Source: Gammaproteobacteria bacterium
GTDB lineage: Bacteria; Pseudomonadota; Gammaproteobacteria; JASBUN01
Reading direction: 5' to 3'
Length of the DNA stretch: 52,745 nucleotides
Assembly (NCBI GenBank): GCA_030147845.1
Contig: JASBUN010000063.1
Coordinates: forward strand, 1 to 52,745
The position numbers and the translations under genes are program-made. Shown here one piece after another: positions 22,185-31,840 of this stretch. Under the pieces are notes generated by a model, which ran no database searches, was not told the DNA's origin, and saw only the letters and a list, made by a program, of their open reading frames with translations. Position 1 is the first letter of the stretch. Each line of letters opens with the position of its first letter.

Positions 22185-22724
22185 TCAGCGCAACCGCCAG
22201 AGCCGCTGGTTGACATTGGCCGGATCGAAGGACTCGGGATCGAAATCGGACCCGGCCCAGGCGCGCATTTGGTCGTGCCGCGGGTGAGCAGAGTCGCGCA
22301 AGGCTTCGATCAGGTCAGTATAGCCGGGCGGCCCGCCGCAGTCCTCGGGCGGGCACGCCCGCGCCCCTTCGATGCAACGCGGGTAATGAATAGTTGCATC
22401 GGCGGCTTGCTCGAGTTCTATAGTGATGTCGTGCACCCAGCCGTCGCCGAAATCGTATTCGTAGATAAAGGTATCGCCGTTGGTCGCGACTCTATTCAAG
22501 CGAACATTGCGCTCGTTCCGTGTCTCGTCCGGAAACTCGGCGTCGGGGATGCCGTAGCTAAGATCGCCGATGCGAAAGGCATGGAGATGAGAATCAGTCC
22601 AGCCCATCGCGGTCTGCACGACGCGATGCAAGCGTCCCAGTTTGATGTCGATCGGCACCTCGATACGTCGCCAAACGGGCGGATCGAGGTGCCTCAAGGT
22701 GATATGAATTTGGAAGATATTCAT
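22185..22724 (-). CDS. Plasmid pRiA4b ORF-3-like family protein
   Basis: A 179-residue protein with the family hallmarks: FQIHITLRHLDPPVWRRIEV at the start, then LGRLHRVVQTAMGWTDSHLH, YEYDFGDGWVHDITIELE, and CPPEDCGGPPGYTDLIEAL toward the end. The family (also called the IS1096 passenger or TnpR-like family) has a compact fold and no established biochemical function; it is often near mobile elements. Its start is 7 bp downstream of the WYL regulator stop, so the two are probably co-transcribed. The REP array lies just past its stop. Confidence 0.88.
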   Translation of the reverse strand: MNIFQIHITLRHLDPPVWRRIEVPIDIKLGRLHRVVQTAMGWTDSHLHAFRIGDLSYGIPDAEFPDETRNERNVRLNRVATNGDTFIYEYDFGDGWVHDITIELEQAADATIHYPRCIEGARACPPEDCGGPPGYTDLIEALRDSAHPRHDQMRAWAGSDFDPESFDPANVNQRLWRLR

Positions 22725-22730
22725 GTCGAG

Positions 22731-23726
22731 TTACTCTCGCCTTGCTGATGGAGGCGGTGCGCCGGCATCGTCGTAACCGGCCGCCGCCAGGCGCAACCGT
22801 TCGGCAACGAGCGCCCGCAGCTCGTCTGGCGCGACGACTTTCACATCCGGGCCGTATTTGAGGATGTCCATCATCAATTCGCGCGCGTCGGAGTAGGGCA
22901 CCTGCAGTTCGTAGGTGTCACCCAGCCATTGCCCAATTTGATCCGGATGCCAGATTTCATCGGCCACCCAACGCGCGCGTTGTGACGAAAAGCGCAGCAC
23001 CGCCCAGGCGCTAGCCTCTCCAGTAAAAATACCGAAACTCGCGCCGAGATAACGATCGAGTTGAAGCTCGTCGGCGGCACGCAGTGCTCCAGAGTCGGTA
23101 GTCGCGGTGCGTATTCGGTCCAGCGAAAAAGTACGCAGGTCGCGCGCTTGTTCACACCACGCAATGAGGTACCAATTGTCGCGATAGTGCAAAAGACGAT
23201 AGGGATGCACGCGCCGCTCGGTCACGGCCGCGCGTTCGCGGCCGTCATAAGTAAGTCGCAAGGTGGTGGCGTTGAGCACCGCGGCCGAGACACCGGCAAA
23301 AATTTCTTCATTGGCGCGACGGCGCGCGAACGGCTGCAGCATCACACGCGCGGTGACGACCTCGGCGCTATGGCCGCCTTGTTCCAACAACTTGCGGATA
23401 CGCGCACGCAGCGGGCCGAGATAGGGTGACAGCAACCCGGGTTGCACCGCCTCCAGCAATTGCTCACTGGCCAGCAGGGCGTACAGCTCCGAATCGTTGA
23501 ACCAGAGGCCCGGAAGCTCGAACTCAAGCGAGTCGGCGGCGTAATGGTAACCATTGCGTTCACGCGAATAGACCACCGGCGCGCCCATGAAGTCGCGCAG
23601 ATAGCCAAGATCACGATTGACGGTGGCGCGCGAGGCCTGCAGCTCTTCGCGCAATCGCAGCAGCGATATGGGGCGGCCACGCTTGAGCAACGTGTGCAGC
23701 CGGTAAATGCGTTCGGCTCGGTTCAT
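22731..23726 (-). CDS. HTH–WYL domain transcriptional regulator (YafY-like)
   Basis: A 331-residue regulator. Residues 1–60 form a winged helix (RAERIYRLHTLLKRGRPISL then LREELQASRATVNRDLGYLR). The central WYL domain has the family residues in HPYRLLHYRDNWYLIAWCEQ followed by DLRTFSLDRI, and a WCX-like C-terminal domain ends the protein. WYL domains sense nucleic acid or nucleotide ligands, and several repress or activate CRISPR and other defence genes. Its place at the edge of this defence island is suggestive, but its nearest partner is the pRiA4b-like gene. A ~90-bp gap separates it from nhaA. Confidence 0.92.
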   Translation of the reverse strand: MNRAERIYRLHTLLKRGRPISLLRLREELQASRATVNRDLGYLRDFMGAPVVYSRERNGYHYAADSLEFELPGLWFNDSELYALLASEQLLEAVQPGLLSPYLGPLRARIRKLLEQGGHSAEVVTARVMLQPFARRRANEEIFAGVSAAVLNATTLRLTYDGRERAAVTERRVHPYRLLHYRDNWYLIAWCEQARDLRTFSLDRIRTATTDSGALRAADELQLDRYLGASFGIFTGEASAWAVLRFSSQRARWVADEIWHPDQIGQWLGDTYELQVPYSDARELMMDILKYGPDVKVVAPDELRALVAERLRLAAAGYDDAGAPPPSARRE

Positions 23727-23819
23727 GCCGCGCTAGAGACCCACGGTTCGTCCCTGTGAGCCTTCGATCATACGCGACAAGCCACGCCCGCGCCAAGCCG
23801 GGGGAAGGTTCGGCCGTGC

Positions 23820-25025
23820 TTACTTCGCCGTCGGCGCGGTCCGTGGCAGCGACCAGCGCAGGATGAGATAGCCGACCACCGCCGAGATCAATGAGCCGCC
23901 CAAAATGCCGATGCGGTCGTCGACCATACGTGCGGCGCCGCCCTCCTGGAAGGCCAGAGCGGAGATAAACAGACTCATGGTAAAGCCGATACCGCACAGC
24001 ACCGACACGCCATACATCTGTATCCAATTCGCACCACCGGGCAACTTGGCAAAACCCAAGCGCACGGTCAGCCACGTTATGCTTAAGATGCCGACCTGGT
24101 TACCGAAGAACAGGGCAGCGGCGATACCCAGCGGCACCGGATGCACCAGTGACGCCATAGTAACGCCGGATAGGTTGACGCCGGCGTTGGCGAATGCGAA
24201 CAACGGCAGGATGACGAAAGCCACCGCCGGATGCAGCTCGTGTTCCAATACCCGCAGCGGCGAGTGCGCCGGGTCGCGGCGGTCGCGCATAGGAATGAAC
24301 AGCGCCAGCACCACACCGGCCAAGGTCGCGTGCATACCCGACTTGAGCACCGACACCCACAACACCAACCCGACCAAAAGGTAGACCGGCACCGATGACA
24401 CGTGTCGGCGGTTCAGGACGAACAACAACACGATCGCGCCACCAGCTATACCCAGCGACGCCAAGGATAAGTTCGAGGAGTAGAACAAGGCGATGACGAT
24501 GATGGCGCCGACGTCGTCGAAAATCGCCAAGGTCAGCAAAAATATTTTTAGCCCTTGCGGCACGCGCTTGCCGAGCAGGCTCAGCACGCCGAGTGCAAAG
24601 GCGATGTCGGTGGCCACCGGGATGGCCCAGCCGTGCAAAGCCTGCGCATCGCCGGCATTGAAGGCCACATAGATGGCCGCCGGCGCCATCATGCCACCCA
24701 ACGCCGCCAACGCCGGCAACACTACTTGCGCGGGCCGTGACAATTCGCCTTCCAGGACTTCGCGCTTAAGCTCCAGCCCGACCAGGAAAAAGAAAATCGC
24801 CATCAGGCCGTCATTGATCCAGAGCAATAACGGCTTGGCGATCTCCAGGGCGCCGACTTTGACCGCCACCGGCGTGTTCAAAAACAGGTCGTATAAGTTT
24901 GAAAGGGGCGAATTGGCCATGATCATGGCCAGCAGTGCTGCGGCCAGCAACAAAATGCCGCTGGCCGACTCCATGCGCAGAAATTCGCGTATCGATTCCA
25001 GGATGGTCGAAGATTCTTGATTCAT
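23820..25025 (-). CDS. nhaA: Na+/H+ antiporter NhaA
   Basis: A 401-residue integral membrane protein of about 12 segments that exchanges sodium for protons to control internal pH and salinity. The N-terminus ([20 protein letters not shown]) and [23 protein letters not shown] segment are characteristic. The ion-binding aspartate pair is in [17 protein letters not shown]. The C-terminal [20 protein letters not shown] is also conserved. I chose the ATG at 25025 ([12 protein letters not shown]); an upstream in-frame start adds 14 unrelated residues. It is transcribed divergently from ubiD across a 133-bp gap. Confidence 0.95.
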   Translation of the reverse strand: MNQESSTILESIREFLRMESASGILLLAAALLAMIMANSPLSNLYDLFLNTPVAVKVGALEIAKPLLLWINDGLMAIFFFLVGLELKREVLEGELSRPAQVVLPALAALGGMMAPAAIYVAFNAGDAQALHGWAIPVATDIAFALGVLSLLGKRVPQGLKIFLLTLAIFDDVGAIIVIALFYSSNLSLASLGIAGGAIVLLFVLNRRHVSSVPVYLLVGLVLWVSVLKSGMHATLAGVVLALFIPMRDRRDPAHSPLRVLEHELHPAVAFVILPLFAFANAGVNLSGVTMASLVHPVPLGIAAALFFGNQVGILSITWLTVRLGFAKLPGGANWIQMYGVSVLCGIGFTMSLFISALAFQEGGAARMVDDRIGILGGSLISAVVGYLILRWSLPRTAPTAK

Positions 25026-25158
25026 AGCACCAGCATCGCACAGCGCGCGGCCGGAGAAAACCGTCAAGCCAGGGGTGAATTGTCGGCGCGCGCCATCGGC
25101 TCCGTCGCCGCCTGCCGCAACTACCGTATAATGCCGTCATGATAAGCGGAGCCCGGCC

Positions 25159-26640
25159 ATGAGATATCGCGATCTGCGCGACTTCATTGATCTGTTGGAA
25201 CAGCAAGGCGAGTTGAAACGAGTCACCCTCGAAATCGACCCGCACCTGGAAATGACCGAGATTTGTGACCGCACCTTGCGCGCCGGCGGTCCGGCGATTT
25301 TGTTCGAGCGGCCCAAGGGTCACGGCATTCCGGTACTCGGCAATCTGTTTGGAACACCGCGGCGCGTTGCCCTGGGCATGGGCGAGGACTCGGTCGAGGC
25401 GCTGCGGGAAGTCGGCAAGCTGCTGGCGTTCCTCAAAGAACCGGACCCGCCCAAGGGCATGAAGGACGCCTGGCAGAAACTGCCGATCTTCAAGCAAGTG
25501 CTCAACATGGCGCCGAAGCTGGTCAAGTCCGCACCCTGCCAGGAACATGTGCTGGAAGGCGAGGCGGTCGACCTTGCCGGCCTGCCCATCCAGACCTGCT
25601 GGCCAAACGATGCCGGTCCGCTGATCACCTGGGCGCTGGTGGTCACCAAGGGTCCGCACAAGGAGCGCCAGAACCTCGGCATCTACCGCCAGCAGGTCAT
25701 CGGCCGTAATAAGGTGATCATGCGCTGGCTGGCGCATCGCGGCGGCGCGCTCGATTTCCGTGATTGGCAACAGAGCCATCCCGGCGAACCCTTTCCGGTC
25801 GCGGTGGCGCTGGGCGCCGATCCGGCCACCATCCTGGGTGCGGTGACGCCGGTACCGGACTCACTGTCCGAATACGGCTTCGCCGGGCTGCTGCGTGGCG
25901 GCAAAACCGAAGTGGTCAAGTGCATCGGTTCCGATCTACAGGTGCCGGCCAGCGCCGAGTTCGTGCTCGAGGGCGTGATTCATGCCGGCGACATGGCCGA
26001 CGAAGGCCCGTTCGGTGATCACACCGGCTACTATAACGAAGTCGAGCGCTTTCCGGTGTTCACCATCGAGCGCATCACGCACCGCAGCAATCCCATTTAT
26101 CACAGCACCTATACCGGCCGGCCGCCGGATGAACCGGCGATTTTGGGTGTGGCGCTGAACGAAGTGTTCGTGCCCATTCTGCGCAAGCAGTTCCCCGAGA
26201 TCGTCGACTTTTACCTGCCGCCTGAAGGCTGTTCTTACCGCATGGCGGTGGTGAGCATGAAGAAACAATACCCCGGTCACGCCAAGCGGGTGATGTTCGG
26301 CGTGTGGTCGTTTCTGCGCCAGTTCATGTACACCAAGTTCGTCATCGTTACCGACGATGACGTCAACGTGCGCGACTGGAAAGACGTCATCTGGGCCATG
26401 ACCACGCGCATGGACCCGGTGCGTGACACCACACTGGTGGAAAATACGCCAATCGACTATCTTGATTTCGCTTCGCCGGTGTCCGGACTGGGTGGCAAGA
26501 TCGGCTTCGACGCCACCAACAAGTGGCCCGGCGAGACCCGTCGCGAATGGGGTCGGCCGATCAGCATGAGCGACGAGGTCAAACAACGTATCGATTCGAT
26601 TTGGGACGAGTTGGCGCTGTTTTCTGAACCGCCGGTCTGA
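25159..26640 (+). CDS. ubiD: UbiD, 3-octaprenyl-4-hydroxybenzoate decarboxylase
   Basis: A 493-residue UbiD-family decarboxylase that removes the carboxyl group in ubiquinone biosynthesis using prenylated FMN made by UbiX. It opens [20 protein letters not shown] and contains [20 protein letters not shown], the prFMN/Mn-binding region around [20 protein letters not shown], and [20 protein letters not shown]. Length and motifs match the bacterial enzyme. ubiX is not in the window. It is followed after 54 bp by the sigma factor gene on the same strand, but no functional link is evident. Confidence 0.95.
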   Translation: MRYRDLRDFIDLLEQQGELKRVTLEIDPHLEMTEICDRTLRAGGPAILFERPKGHGIPVLGNLFGTPRRVALGMGEDSVEALREVGKLLAFLKEPDPPKGMKDAWQKLPIFKQVLNMAPKLVKSAPCQEHVLEGEAVDLAGLPIQTCWPNDAGPLITWALVVTKGPHKERQNLGIYRQQVIGRNKVIMRWLAHRGGALDFRDWQQSHPGEPFPVAVALGADPATILGAVTPVPDSLSEYGFAGLLRGGKTEVVKCIGSDLQVPASAEFVLEGVIHAGDMADEGPFGDHTGYYNEVERFPVFTIERITHRSNPIYHSTYTGRPPDEPAILGVALNEVFVPILRKQFPEIVDFYLPPEGCSYRMAVVSMKKQYPGHAKRVMFGVWSFLRQFMYTKFVIVTDDDVNVRDWKDVIWAMTTRMDPVRDTTLVENTPIDYLDFASPVSGLGGKIGFDATNKWPGETRREWGRPISMSDEVKQRIDSIWDELALFSEPPV

Positions 26641-26694
26641 TGCGTTGCACGCCAATAGCGAACCGGCCGCATACGCGAGGTCAGCGCGCAGCCA

Positions 26695-27942
26695 ATGGAC
26701 GTCGACGACAATCAGCGCATACGCGCCACGGTGGACCATCTCTACCGCTCGGAATCGCGCCGCGTGTTCGCGTCCTTGGTGCGGCTTTTAGGCGACTTCG
26801 ACCTCGCTGAAGAAGCCGTACACGATGCCTTTAGGGCCGCGCTGGAACAATGGCCGGCATCGGGTGTGCCGGCCAAGCCACGCGCCTGGCTGGTCTCGAC
26901 CGGGCGCTTCAAAGCCATCGACAAAATCCGCCGCAACGCCCGCCTGTCCTCGCTCGATGATGTCGCTGAAACCATAGACCCAGCCGCCGACGACACTTTG
27001 AGCATCGATGAGGATATCGAAGACGATCGCCTGCGTTTGATTTTCACCTGCTGCCACCCGGCGCTGTCGCCCGACGCGCAGACTGCGTTGACGCTGCGCG
27101 AAGTATGCGGGCTCACCACCGAAGCCATTGCGCAGGCGTTTTTAACCGCCGCACCGACCGTGGCGCAGCGCATCGTGCGCGCCAAAGCGAAAATCCGCGC
27201 GGCGGGCATCCCCTACGAAGTGCCGTCCAAAGATCAACTTCCCGAACGGCTAGACAGCGTCTTGCGCGTCATTTACCTGGTTTTCAATGAAGGCTACGCG
27301 GCATCGTCGGGCACGACACTGATGCGCAGTGACCTGTCAGACGAGGCTATCCGCGTGGCGCGTTTGTTGGTTGAGTTGCTGCCCGAAGCCGAGGCGCAAG
27401 GGCTGTTGGCGCTGATGCTACTGCACGAATCACGCCGCCTTGCGCGCGCTTCGGCCGACGGCGACTTGATCGTGTTGGACGAGCAGGACCGTTCGCGCTG
27501 GAACCGTGAATTGATCGCCGAGGGCACGGCGCTGGTTCGGCGCGCGCTAACGTCACGCGGTCTGGGGCCCTATACGGTCCAGGCCGCGATCGCGGCCGTG
27601 CATGCCGACTCGGCCGCCGCCGGCGCCACCGACTGGCACGAGATTGTCGGCCTGTATGACGTCTTGATGCAGATACAGCCGTCGCCGGTGGTCGAACTCA
27701 ATCGCGCCGTGGCCGTCGCCATGCGCGACGGCGCCGAAGCCGGTCTGGCGCTGGTCGATGCGATTCTCGGCCGCGGTGATCTGCACGACTATCGTCTCGC
27801 CTATGCCGCGCGCGCCGATCTGTGCCGCCGCCTGGGTCGCTCGGCGGACGCCCGCGCCGCCTACCAACGCGCCCTCGATCTCACCCAACAAGCGCCGGAA
27901 CGGCGTTTCCTCGAACGGCGATTGGCCGAGCTAAAAAAATAA
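26695..27942 (+). CDS. ECF sigma factor of the ECF42 type with long C-terminal extension
   Basis: A 415-residue sigma factor, much longer than ordinary ECF sigmas (~180). Region 2 is in LGDFDLAEEAVHDAFRAALE and RAWLVSTGRFKAIDKIRR; region 4 is in LREVCGLTTEAIAQAFLTAA. The C-terminal ~220 residues (DUF6596-like, TPR-type helices, with VIYLVFNEGYAASSG and VVELNRAVAVAMRDG) are typical of ECF42. ECF42 factors are commonly encoded next to DGPF/YCII-domain proteins, and two such genes follow here. The extension is thought to stand in for a missing anti-sigma factor. Confidence 0.93.
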   Translation: MDVDDNQRIRATVDHLYRSESRRVFASLVRLLGDFDLAEEAVHDAFRAALEQWPASGVPAKPRAWLVSTGRFKAIDKIRRNARLSSLDDVAETIDPAADDTLSIDEDIEDDRLRLIFTCCHPALSPDAQTALTLREVCGLTTEAIAQAFLTAAPTVAQRIVRAKAKIRAAGIPYEVPSKDQLPERLDSVLRVIYLVFNEGYAASSGTTLMRSDLSDEAIRVARLLVELLPEAEAQGLLALMLLHESRRLARASADGDLIVLDEQDRSRWNRELIAEGTALVRRALTSRGLGPYTVQAAIAAVHADSAAAGATDWHEIVGLYDVLMQIQPSPVVELNRAVAVAMRDGAEAGLALVDAILGRGDLHDYRLAYAARADLCRRLGRSADARAAYQRALDLTQQAPERRFLERRLAELKK

Positions 27943-28075
27943 TCGCCCGGCTTGTCGAATCGGCGCCGCACCGAGCGACTAAGCGATAAGGGGCCGGGTT
28001 ACGCCTGCTGGATCACTATGCAAACGTCTTGAAGCAGTGCTGACCGGCGAAGCTCTAAACTCAACGGAGAGTGAC

Positions 28076-28561
28076 ATGACCCGCATTGCAAAGAACACCA
28101 TTTGCCTTTGGTACGATGACGGTGCCGAGGAGGCTGCTCGATTTTACGCCGAGACATTTCCCGATTCTTCGGTCGGCGCGATACACCGCGCACCCGGGGA
28201 TTATCCATCGGGGAAAAAAGAGGACGTATTGACCGTCGAGTTCACCGTGCTGGGCGTCGCGTGCCTTGGGCTTAATGGTGGGCCCGTGTTCGAGCACAAC
28301 GAATCATTCTCGTTTCAGGTTGCGACCGAAGATCAAACAGAAACGGATCGCTACTGGAACGCGATCGTTGGCAACGGCGGCCAGGAGGGCGAGTGCGGCT
28401 GGTGCAAGGACAGGTGGGGGATCTCTTGGCAAATTACGCCGATCGCCCTGACAAAAGCCTATACGAGTGCCGACCGCCCGGCCGCCAAACGAGCGTTCGA
28501 TGCGATGATGACGATGAAGAAAATCGACATTGCCGCGATCGAAGCGGCGTTTCGTGGTTGA
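28076..28561 (+). CDS. VOC-superfamily protein, PhnB/3-dmu-9_3-mt type
   Basis: A 161-residue protein of the vicinal oxygen chelate fold: NTICLWYDDGAEEAARFYAE begins the first βαβββ unit, and GGQEGECGWCKDRWGISWQI the second. Such proteins occur in ECF42 clusters together with DGPF proteins; the substrate is unknown. I chose the ATG at 28076 because CGGAGAG lies 5–6 bp upstream; the in-frame upstream ATG has no such site. It probably belongs to the regulon of the sigma factor upstream. Confidence 0.85.
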   Translation: MTRIAKNTICLWYDDGAEEAARFYAETFPDSSVGAIHRAPGDYPSGKKEDVLTVEFTVLGVACLGLNGGPVFEHNESFSFQVATEDQTETDRYWNAIVGNGGQEGECGWCKDRWGISWQITPIALTKAYTSADRPAAKRAFDAMMTMKKIDIAAIEAAFRG

Positions 28562-28700
28562 GATGTGGGCGATTTAACAAATCGCTGCAGCGGATGCCAA
28601 TGCGTTTCAAGGGATTTTCGCCCTTGAGCTCAAGTCGATCGACGGCAGCGACTCGGCACCGCACTACGATAGCATTCAACTTACCGGGAGCACGTTCACC

Positions 28701-29117
28701 ATGCGATTCATGATCATTGTCAAAGCCACCAAGGATTCCGAGGCCGGCGTCATGCCAAGCGAAACGCTGCTGGCCGAGATGGGCGAATTTCATCAGCAAC
28801 TGGCCGACGCCGGCGTGCTGTTGGACGCATCCGGGCTGCAGGCCAGCGCCAAGGGTTGGCGTATCCAATACTCGGGCGAAAAACGCAGCTTCGTCGACGG
28901 CCCCTTTGCCGAAACCAAGGAGTTGATCGCCGGCTACACCATCATCCAGGTCGGTTCCAGGCAAGAGGCAATCGACTGGAGCAAGCGATATCCCAATCCG
29001 TCCATCGACGGCCGAGAAGGGGAGATCGAAGTGCGCCCGCTGTTCGAACTGGATGACTTCGGTCCCAGCGCAGCCGTCGAGCGCTTTCGTGAGCTGGAGA
29101 CTTCAATCAAGAAATAA
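28701..29117 (+). CDS. YCII/DGPF-domain protein
   Basis: A 138-residue YCII-related protein. It starts MRFMIIVKATKDSEAG and carries the family motif in FVDGPFAETKELIAGYTIIQ, followed by EIEVRPLFELDDFG. DGPF proteins are the most regular neighbours of ECF42 sigma factors, and the fold resembles a dimeric α+β barrel, but no reaction is established. It lies between two VOC genes in the same orientation. A second DGPF protein follows at 29679. Confidence 0.9.
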   Translation: MRFMIIVKATKDSEAGVMPSETLLAEMGEFHQQLADAGVLLDASGLQASAKGWRIQYSGEKRSFVDGPFAETKELIAGYTIIQVGSRQEAIDWSKRYPNPSIDGREGEIEVRPLFELDDFGPSAAVERFRELETSIKK

Positions 29118-29182
29118 ACACGCTGCGGTTACGTTAGCCACCGCAGCAGGGGTCGAATTAATTTTGCGACAGGAGATTGATC

Positions 29183-29647
29183 ATGACCAAGGTAAACGCA
29201 ATCCCGCAGGGCATGCACACGGTTACGCCGCACCTGGTTTGCGCCGGTGCGATGGATGCCATCGAGTTTTACAAGCAGGCGTTTGGCGCACAAGAGATCA
29301 CACGACTACCCGGACCGGACGGACAACTCATGCATGCGCAACTGCGCATCGGCGACTCCTCCATCATGCTGGTCGACGAGTTCCCCGAGCGTGGGTCGTT
29401 CGGCCCCAAGGCACTGAAAGGCTCACCGATAACCGTACATTTGTATGTCGACGATGCCGACGCCTTCGTGGCGCGCGCGGTCAAGGCCGGCGCGACCATC
29501 ACCATGCCGGTCGAGGAAATGTTCTGGGGTGACCGCTACGGCCAACTTGAGGATCCATTCGGTCATCACTGGTCGGTGGCCACGCATGTGCGCGATGTCA
29601 GCCAGGCCGAGCTGGCGACGGCGGTGAAACAATTGTGCGGCAATTGA
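29183..29647 (+). CDS. VOC-superfamily (glyoxalase/PhnB-like) protein
   Basis: A 154-residue PhnB-like protein. Two VOC half-domains are seen: PHLVCAGAMDAIEFYKQAFG then MHAQLRIGDSSIMLVDEFPE, and VHLYVDDADAFVARAVKAGA then MFWGDRYGQLEDPFGHHWSV. The last motif is the usual PhnB C-terminal signature. Start at 29183 with AGGAGA 7–8 bp upstream; an ATG two codons earlier is also possible. No metal site or substrate can be assigned safely. Its position between two DGPF genes points to the ECF42 regulon. Confidence 0.9.
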   Translation: MTKVNAIPQGMHTVTPHLVCAGAMDAIEFYKQAFGAQEITRLPGPDGQLMHAQLRIGDSSIMLVDEFPERGSFGPKALKGSPITVHLYVDDADAFVARAVKAGATITMPVEEMFWGDRYGQLEDPFGHHWSVATHVRDVSQAELATAVKQLCGN

Positions 29648-29678
29648 CGCGACGACAACCCGCGCGGGAGATTCGATC

Positions 29679-30047
29679 ATGAAATATTTATGCCTGGTCT
29701 ATCTCGACGAAAATAAGTTGGATGAGCTTCCGGACGAAGACTGCGTCAGCTATGACGCCGCCATCCGCGGCAGTGGTCATTGTATCGCCTCCGAGGCGCT
29801 GCAATCGGTGCAAACCGCGACCACCGTGCGCGTGCGCAATGGCCACGTGGCGGTGACCGACGGCCCGTTTGCCGAAACCAAGGAGCAACTGGCCGGTTTT
29901 TATCTCATTGAAGCCGCCGACTTGAACGAAGCCATACAGATCGCCGCGAAAATCCCGCCGGCGCAGGTGGGCAGTATCGAAGTGCGGCCGATCCGGCCGA
30001 TCCGTGAAACCGTGGCGCCGTCCCGGGCACAGCAACCGGCGCGCTGA
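29679..30047 (+). CDS. YCII/DGPF-domain protein
   Basis: A 122-residue YCII-related protein, MKYLCLVYLDENKLDELPDE at the start and VAVTDGPFAETKEQLAGFYL carrying the DGPF motif, then AGSIEVRPI-type end (QVGSIEVRPIRPI). It is paralogous to the protein at 28701–29117. Together with the two VOC proteins and the sigma factor it makes a typical ECF42 neighbourhood. The C-terminal ~15 residues are proline/alanine-rich and non-conserved in appearance. Confidence 0.9.
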   Translation: MKYLCLVYLDENKLDELPDEDCVSYDAAIRGSGHCIASEALQSVQTATTVRVRNGHVAVTDGPFAETKEQLAGFYLIEAADLNEAIQIAAKIPPAQVGSIEVRPIRPIRETVAPSRAQQPAR

Positions 30048-30098
30048 CGATGCCGATTTTCGCTCGCGCGCCCGGCAGCGCTTACTCTGGAGGTGAAC

Positions 30099-31292
30099 AT
30101 GGCGACTGGTAAGAATAAGCCGAACGCCGCTCGGAATACGGTTAGCGCACGCGGCAAGCGCGCACACCGTGCGGTAACGATATTGGTCGGTACGCGCAAG
30201 GGCGCATGGCTGTATCATGCCGACGCCGCGCGCGGCGACTGGCGCAGCGACGGCCCGCACTTTCTCGGCCACATCATTAATCACGTGGTACTCGATCCGC
30301 GCGACGGCAAAACGATATTGGCGGCCGCAAAAACCGGCCATTTGGGACCGACCCTATTCCGCTCCGTCGACGGCGGCCGCAGTTGGAAGGAAGCCGCGCA
30401 ACCACCGGCATTCGCCCCGACCGCGCGCGGCCAAGCCGGGCGCGTCGTCGATCATACCTTTTGGCTGACGCCGGTGCACAGCAACCAGGCCGATGTTTGG
30501 TACGCCGGCACCTCGCCGCAAGGCTTGTTTCGTTCTCAAGACGGCGGCGTTAGCTGGACGCCGTTCTCGTGCATCAACGACGATGCGCAATACCGCAGAT
30601 GGATGGGCTCGGCGCAGGACGGCACGCCGGACGGGCCGAAGTTGCACTCGATTCTGATCGACCCGCGCGATCCTGATCATTTGTACTTCGCCATGTCCGG
30701 TGGCGGCGTGCACGAATCAGTCGACGGTGGGCGCAGCTTCACGCCGCTCCTGGATGGTCTCGATGTGGTCGAGGGCTTCGATGCCGCTCAGCCCACCTTC
30801 CACGACCCGCATTGCGTGCGGCTCTGCCCCAGCAACCCGGATCGGCTTTATCAGCAGAATCACTGCGGCATCTATCGACTCGATCGGCCGGCACGCCAAT
30901 GGCACAGGATCGGCCAGCGCATGCCCAAGCGAACCGGTGATATCGGCTTTCCGATGGTCGTGCACCCGCGCGATGCCGATCTGGCCTGGGTGTTTCCCAT
31001 GGATGGCACGCAGGTCTGGCCACGTACCAGCCCGGCCGGGCAGCCGGCCGTCTACGCCACCCGCAATGGCGGTCAGACATGGCAACGTTACGATAGCGGA
31101 TTACCGCAGCGGCAAGCCTGGTGGACGGTCAAGCGCCAAGCCATGAGCGCCGATGCGCTCGAACCGGTGGGCTTATATTTCGGTACCACCAGTGGCGAGT
31201 TGTGGATGAGCGCCGACGAAGGCCGGACGTGGCGCTGCATTGCGCAACACTTGCCGGAAATTTATTCCGTGGAGACCGGCGTGTTGGCCTAG
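30099..31292 (+). CDS. Asp-box (BNR) β-propeller protein, sialidase-like fold
   Basis: A 397-residue protein with five Asp-box repeats (S/T-x-D-x-G-x-T/S-W/F type): FRSVDGGRSWK, FRSQDGGVSWTPF, HESVDGGRSFTPL, YATRNGGQTWQRY and WMSADEGRTWRCI. It begins, after a basic linker, with VTILVGTRKGAWLYHADAAR. No signal peptide is evident, so it is probably cytoplasmic, unlike secreted sialidases. Catalytic residues of a glycosidase were not identified. The GGAGGTGAAC site supports the ATG at 30099. The MoaD/ThiS-like gene follows after 14 bp, and I recall this pairing from other genomes. Confidence 0.88.
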   Translation: MATGKNKPNAARNTVSARGKRAHRAVTILVGTRKGAWLYHADAARGDWRSDGPHFLGHIINHVVLDPRDGKTILAAAKTGHLGPTLFRSVDGGRSWKEAAQPPAFAPTARGQAGRVVDHTFWLTPVHSNQADVWYAGTSPQGLFRSQDGGVSWTPFSCINDDAQYRRWMGSAQDGTPDGPKLHSILIDPRDPDHLYFAMSGGGVHESVDGGRSFTPLLDGLDVVEGFDAAQPTFHDPHCVRLCPSNPDRLYQQNHCGIYRLDRPARQWHRIGQRMPKRTGDIGFPMVVHPRDADLAWVFPMDGTQVWPRTSPAGQPAVYATRNGGQTWQRYDSGLPQRQAWWTVKRQAMSADALEPVGLYFGTTSGELWMSADEGRTWRCIAQHLPEIYSVETGVLA

Positions 31293-31306
31293 CGCGAGTC
31301 GCGACG

Positions 31307-31564
31307 ATGAAGGTACTCATCCCCAGCGCGCTGCTTTCCTATACCGGACAGCGCTACGTGCAGGCGCACGGCCGCAGTCTGCTCGCCGTTATCGACGATC
31401 TCGAGCGCCAATACAGCGGTATCCGCTTCCGCATCATCGACGAGCAGAACGGCATGCGCCCCCATGTGCGGTTCTTTGTGAACGGCGAACAGGTTTTCGA
31501 CCTCGGTCGCCGGCTACAACCGGCCGACGAGGTCGCCATCGTGCAGGCATTGAGTGGCGGCTGA
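31307..31564 (+). CDS. MoaD/ThiS-family ubiquitin-like protein
   Basis: An 85-residue protein with a β-grasp pattern (MKVLIPSALLSYTGQRYVQA, HVRFFVNGEQVF, PADEVAIVQALSGG) ending in the C-terminal Gly-Gly needed for adenylation and sulfur transfer in MoaD/ThiS proteins. It is not next to moaE, moeB or thiazole genes; its partner is the Asp-box propeller protein just upstream. It may be a sulfur carrier for an unrecognised pathway or a protein modifier; both are inference. The following 276 bp up to parA hold no gene that I can support. Confidence 0.88.
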   Translation: MKVLIPSALLSYTGQRYVQAHGRSLLAVIDDLERQYSGIRFRIIDEQNGMRPHVRFFVNGEQVFDLGRRLQPADEVAIVQALSGG

Positions 31565-31840
31565 GGCCCGCGTTACTCACTTGCAAAAGCATCGATTGCG
31601 ACGCTAACGGCGTCGATCTCACGCAGCTTCGGTCCTAAATCGATCGAGGTCTTGCCAGCGCCGGGCGCCGCCGGCCACACCCCCGCACCGCGCCGGCGGA
31701 TTGTCGATTGGCCTCGCGCCGCCTTTGCCACAGCGGCGGTCCGATACAGATACAGTGAAACACTCCTGTGAAAATGCTATGGTTATTCAGCCCCCATAAC
31801 GCCCGTACCGGCTGCAAGACCGGCATGGAGGAGGACCAGC

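Noticed and set aside
21987..22748. Plus-strand frame of 253 codons
   Set aside because: Its first part is REP repeat and the rest is antisense to the pRiA4b-like gene.
31565..31840. Possible small gene or RNA between the MoaD-like gene and parA
   Set aside because: No open frame with a start signal and no convincing RNA fold; treated as an intergenic region.
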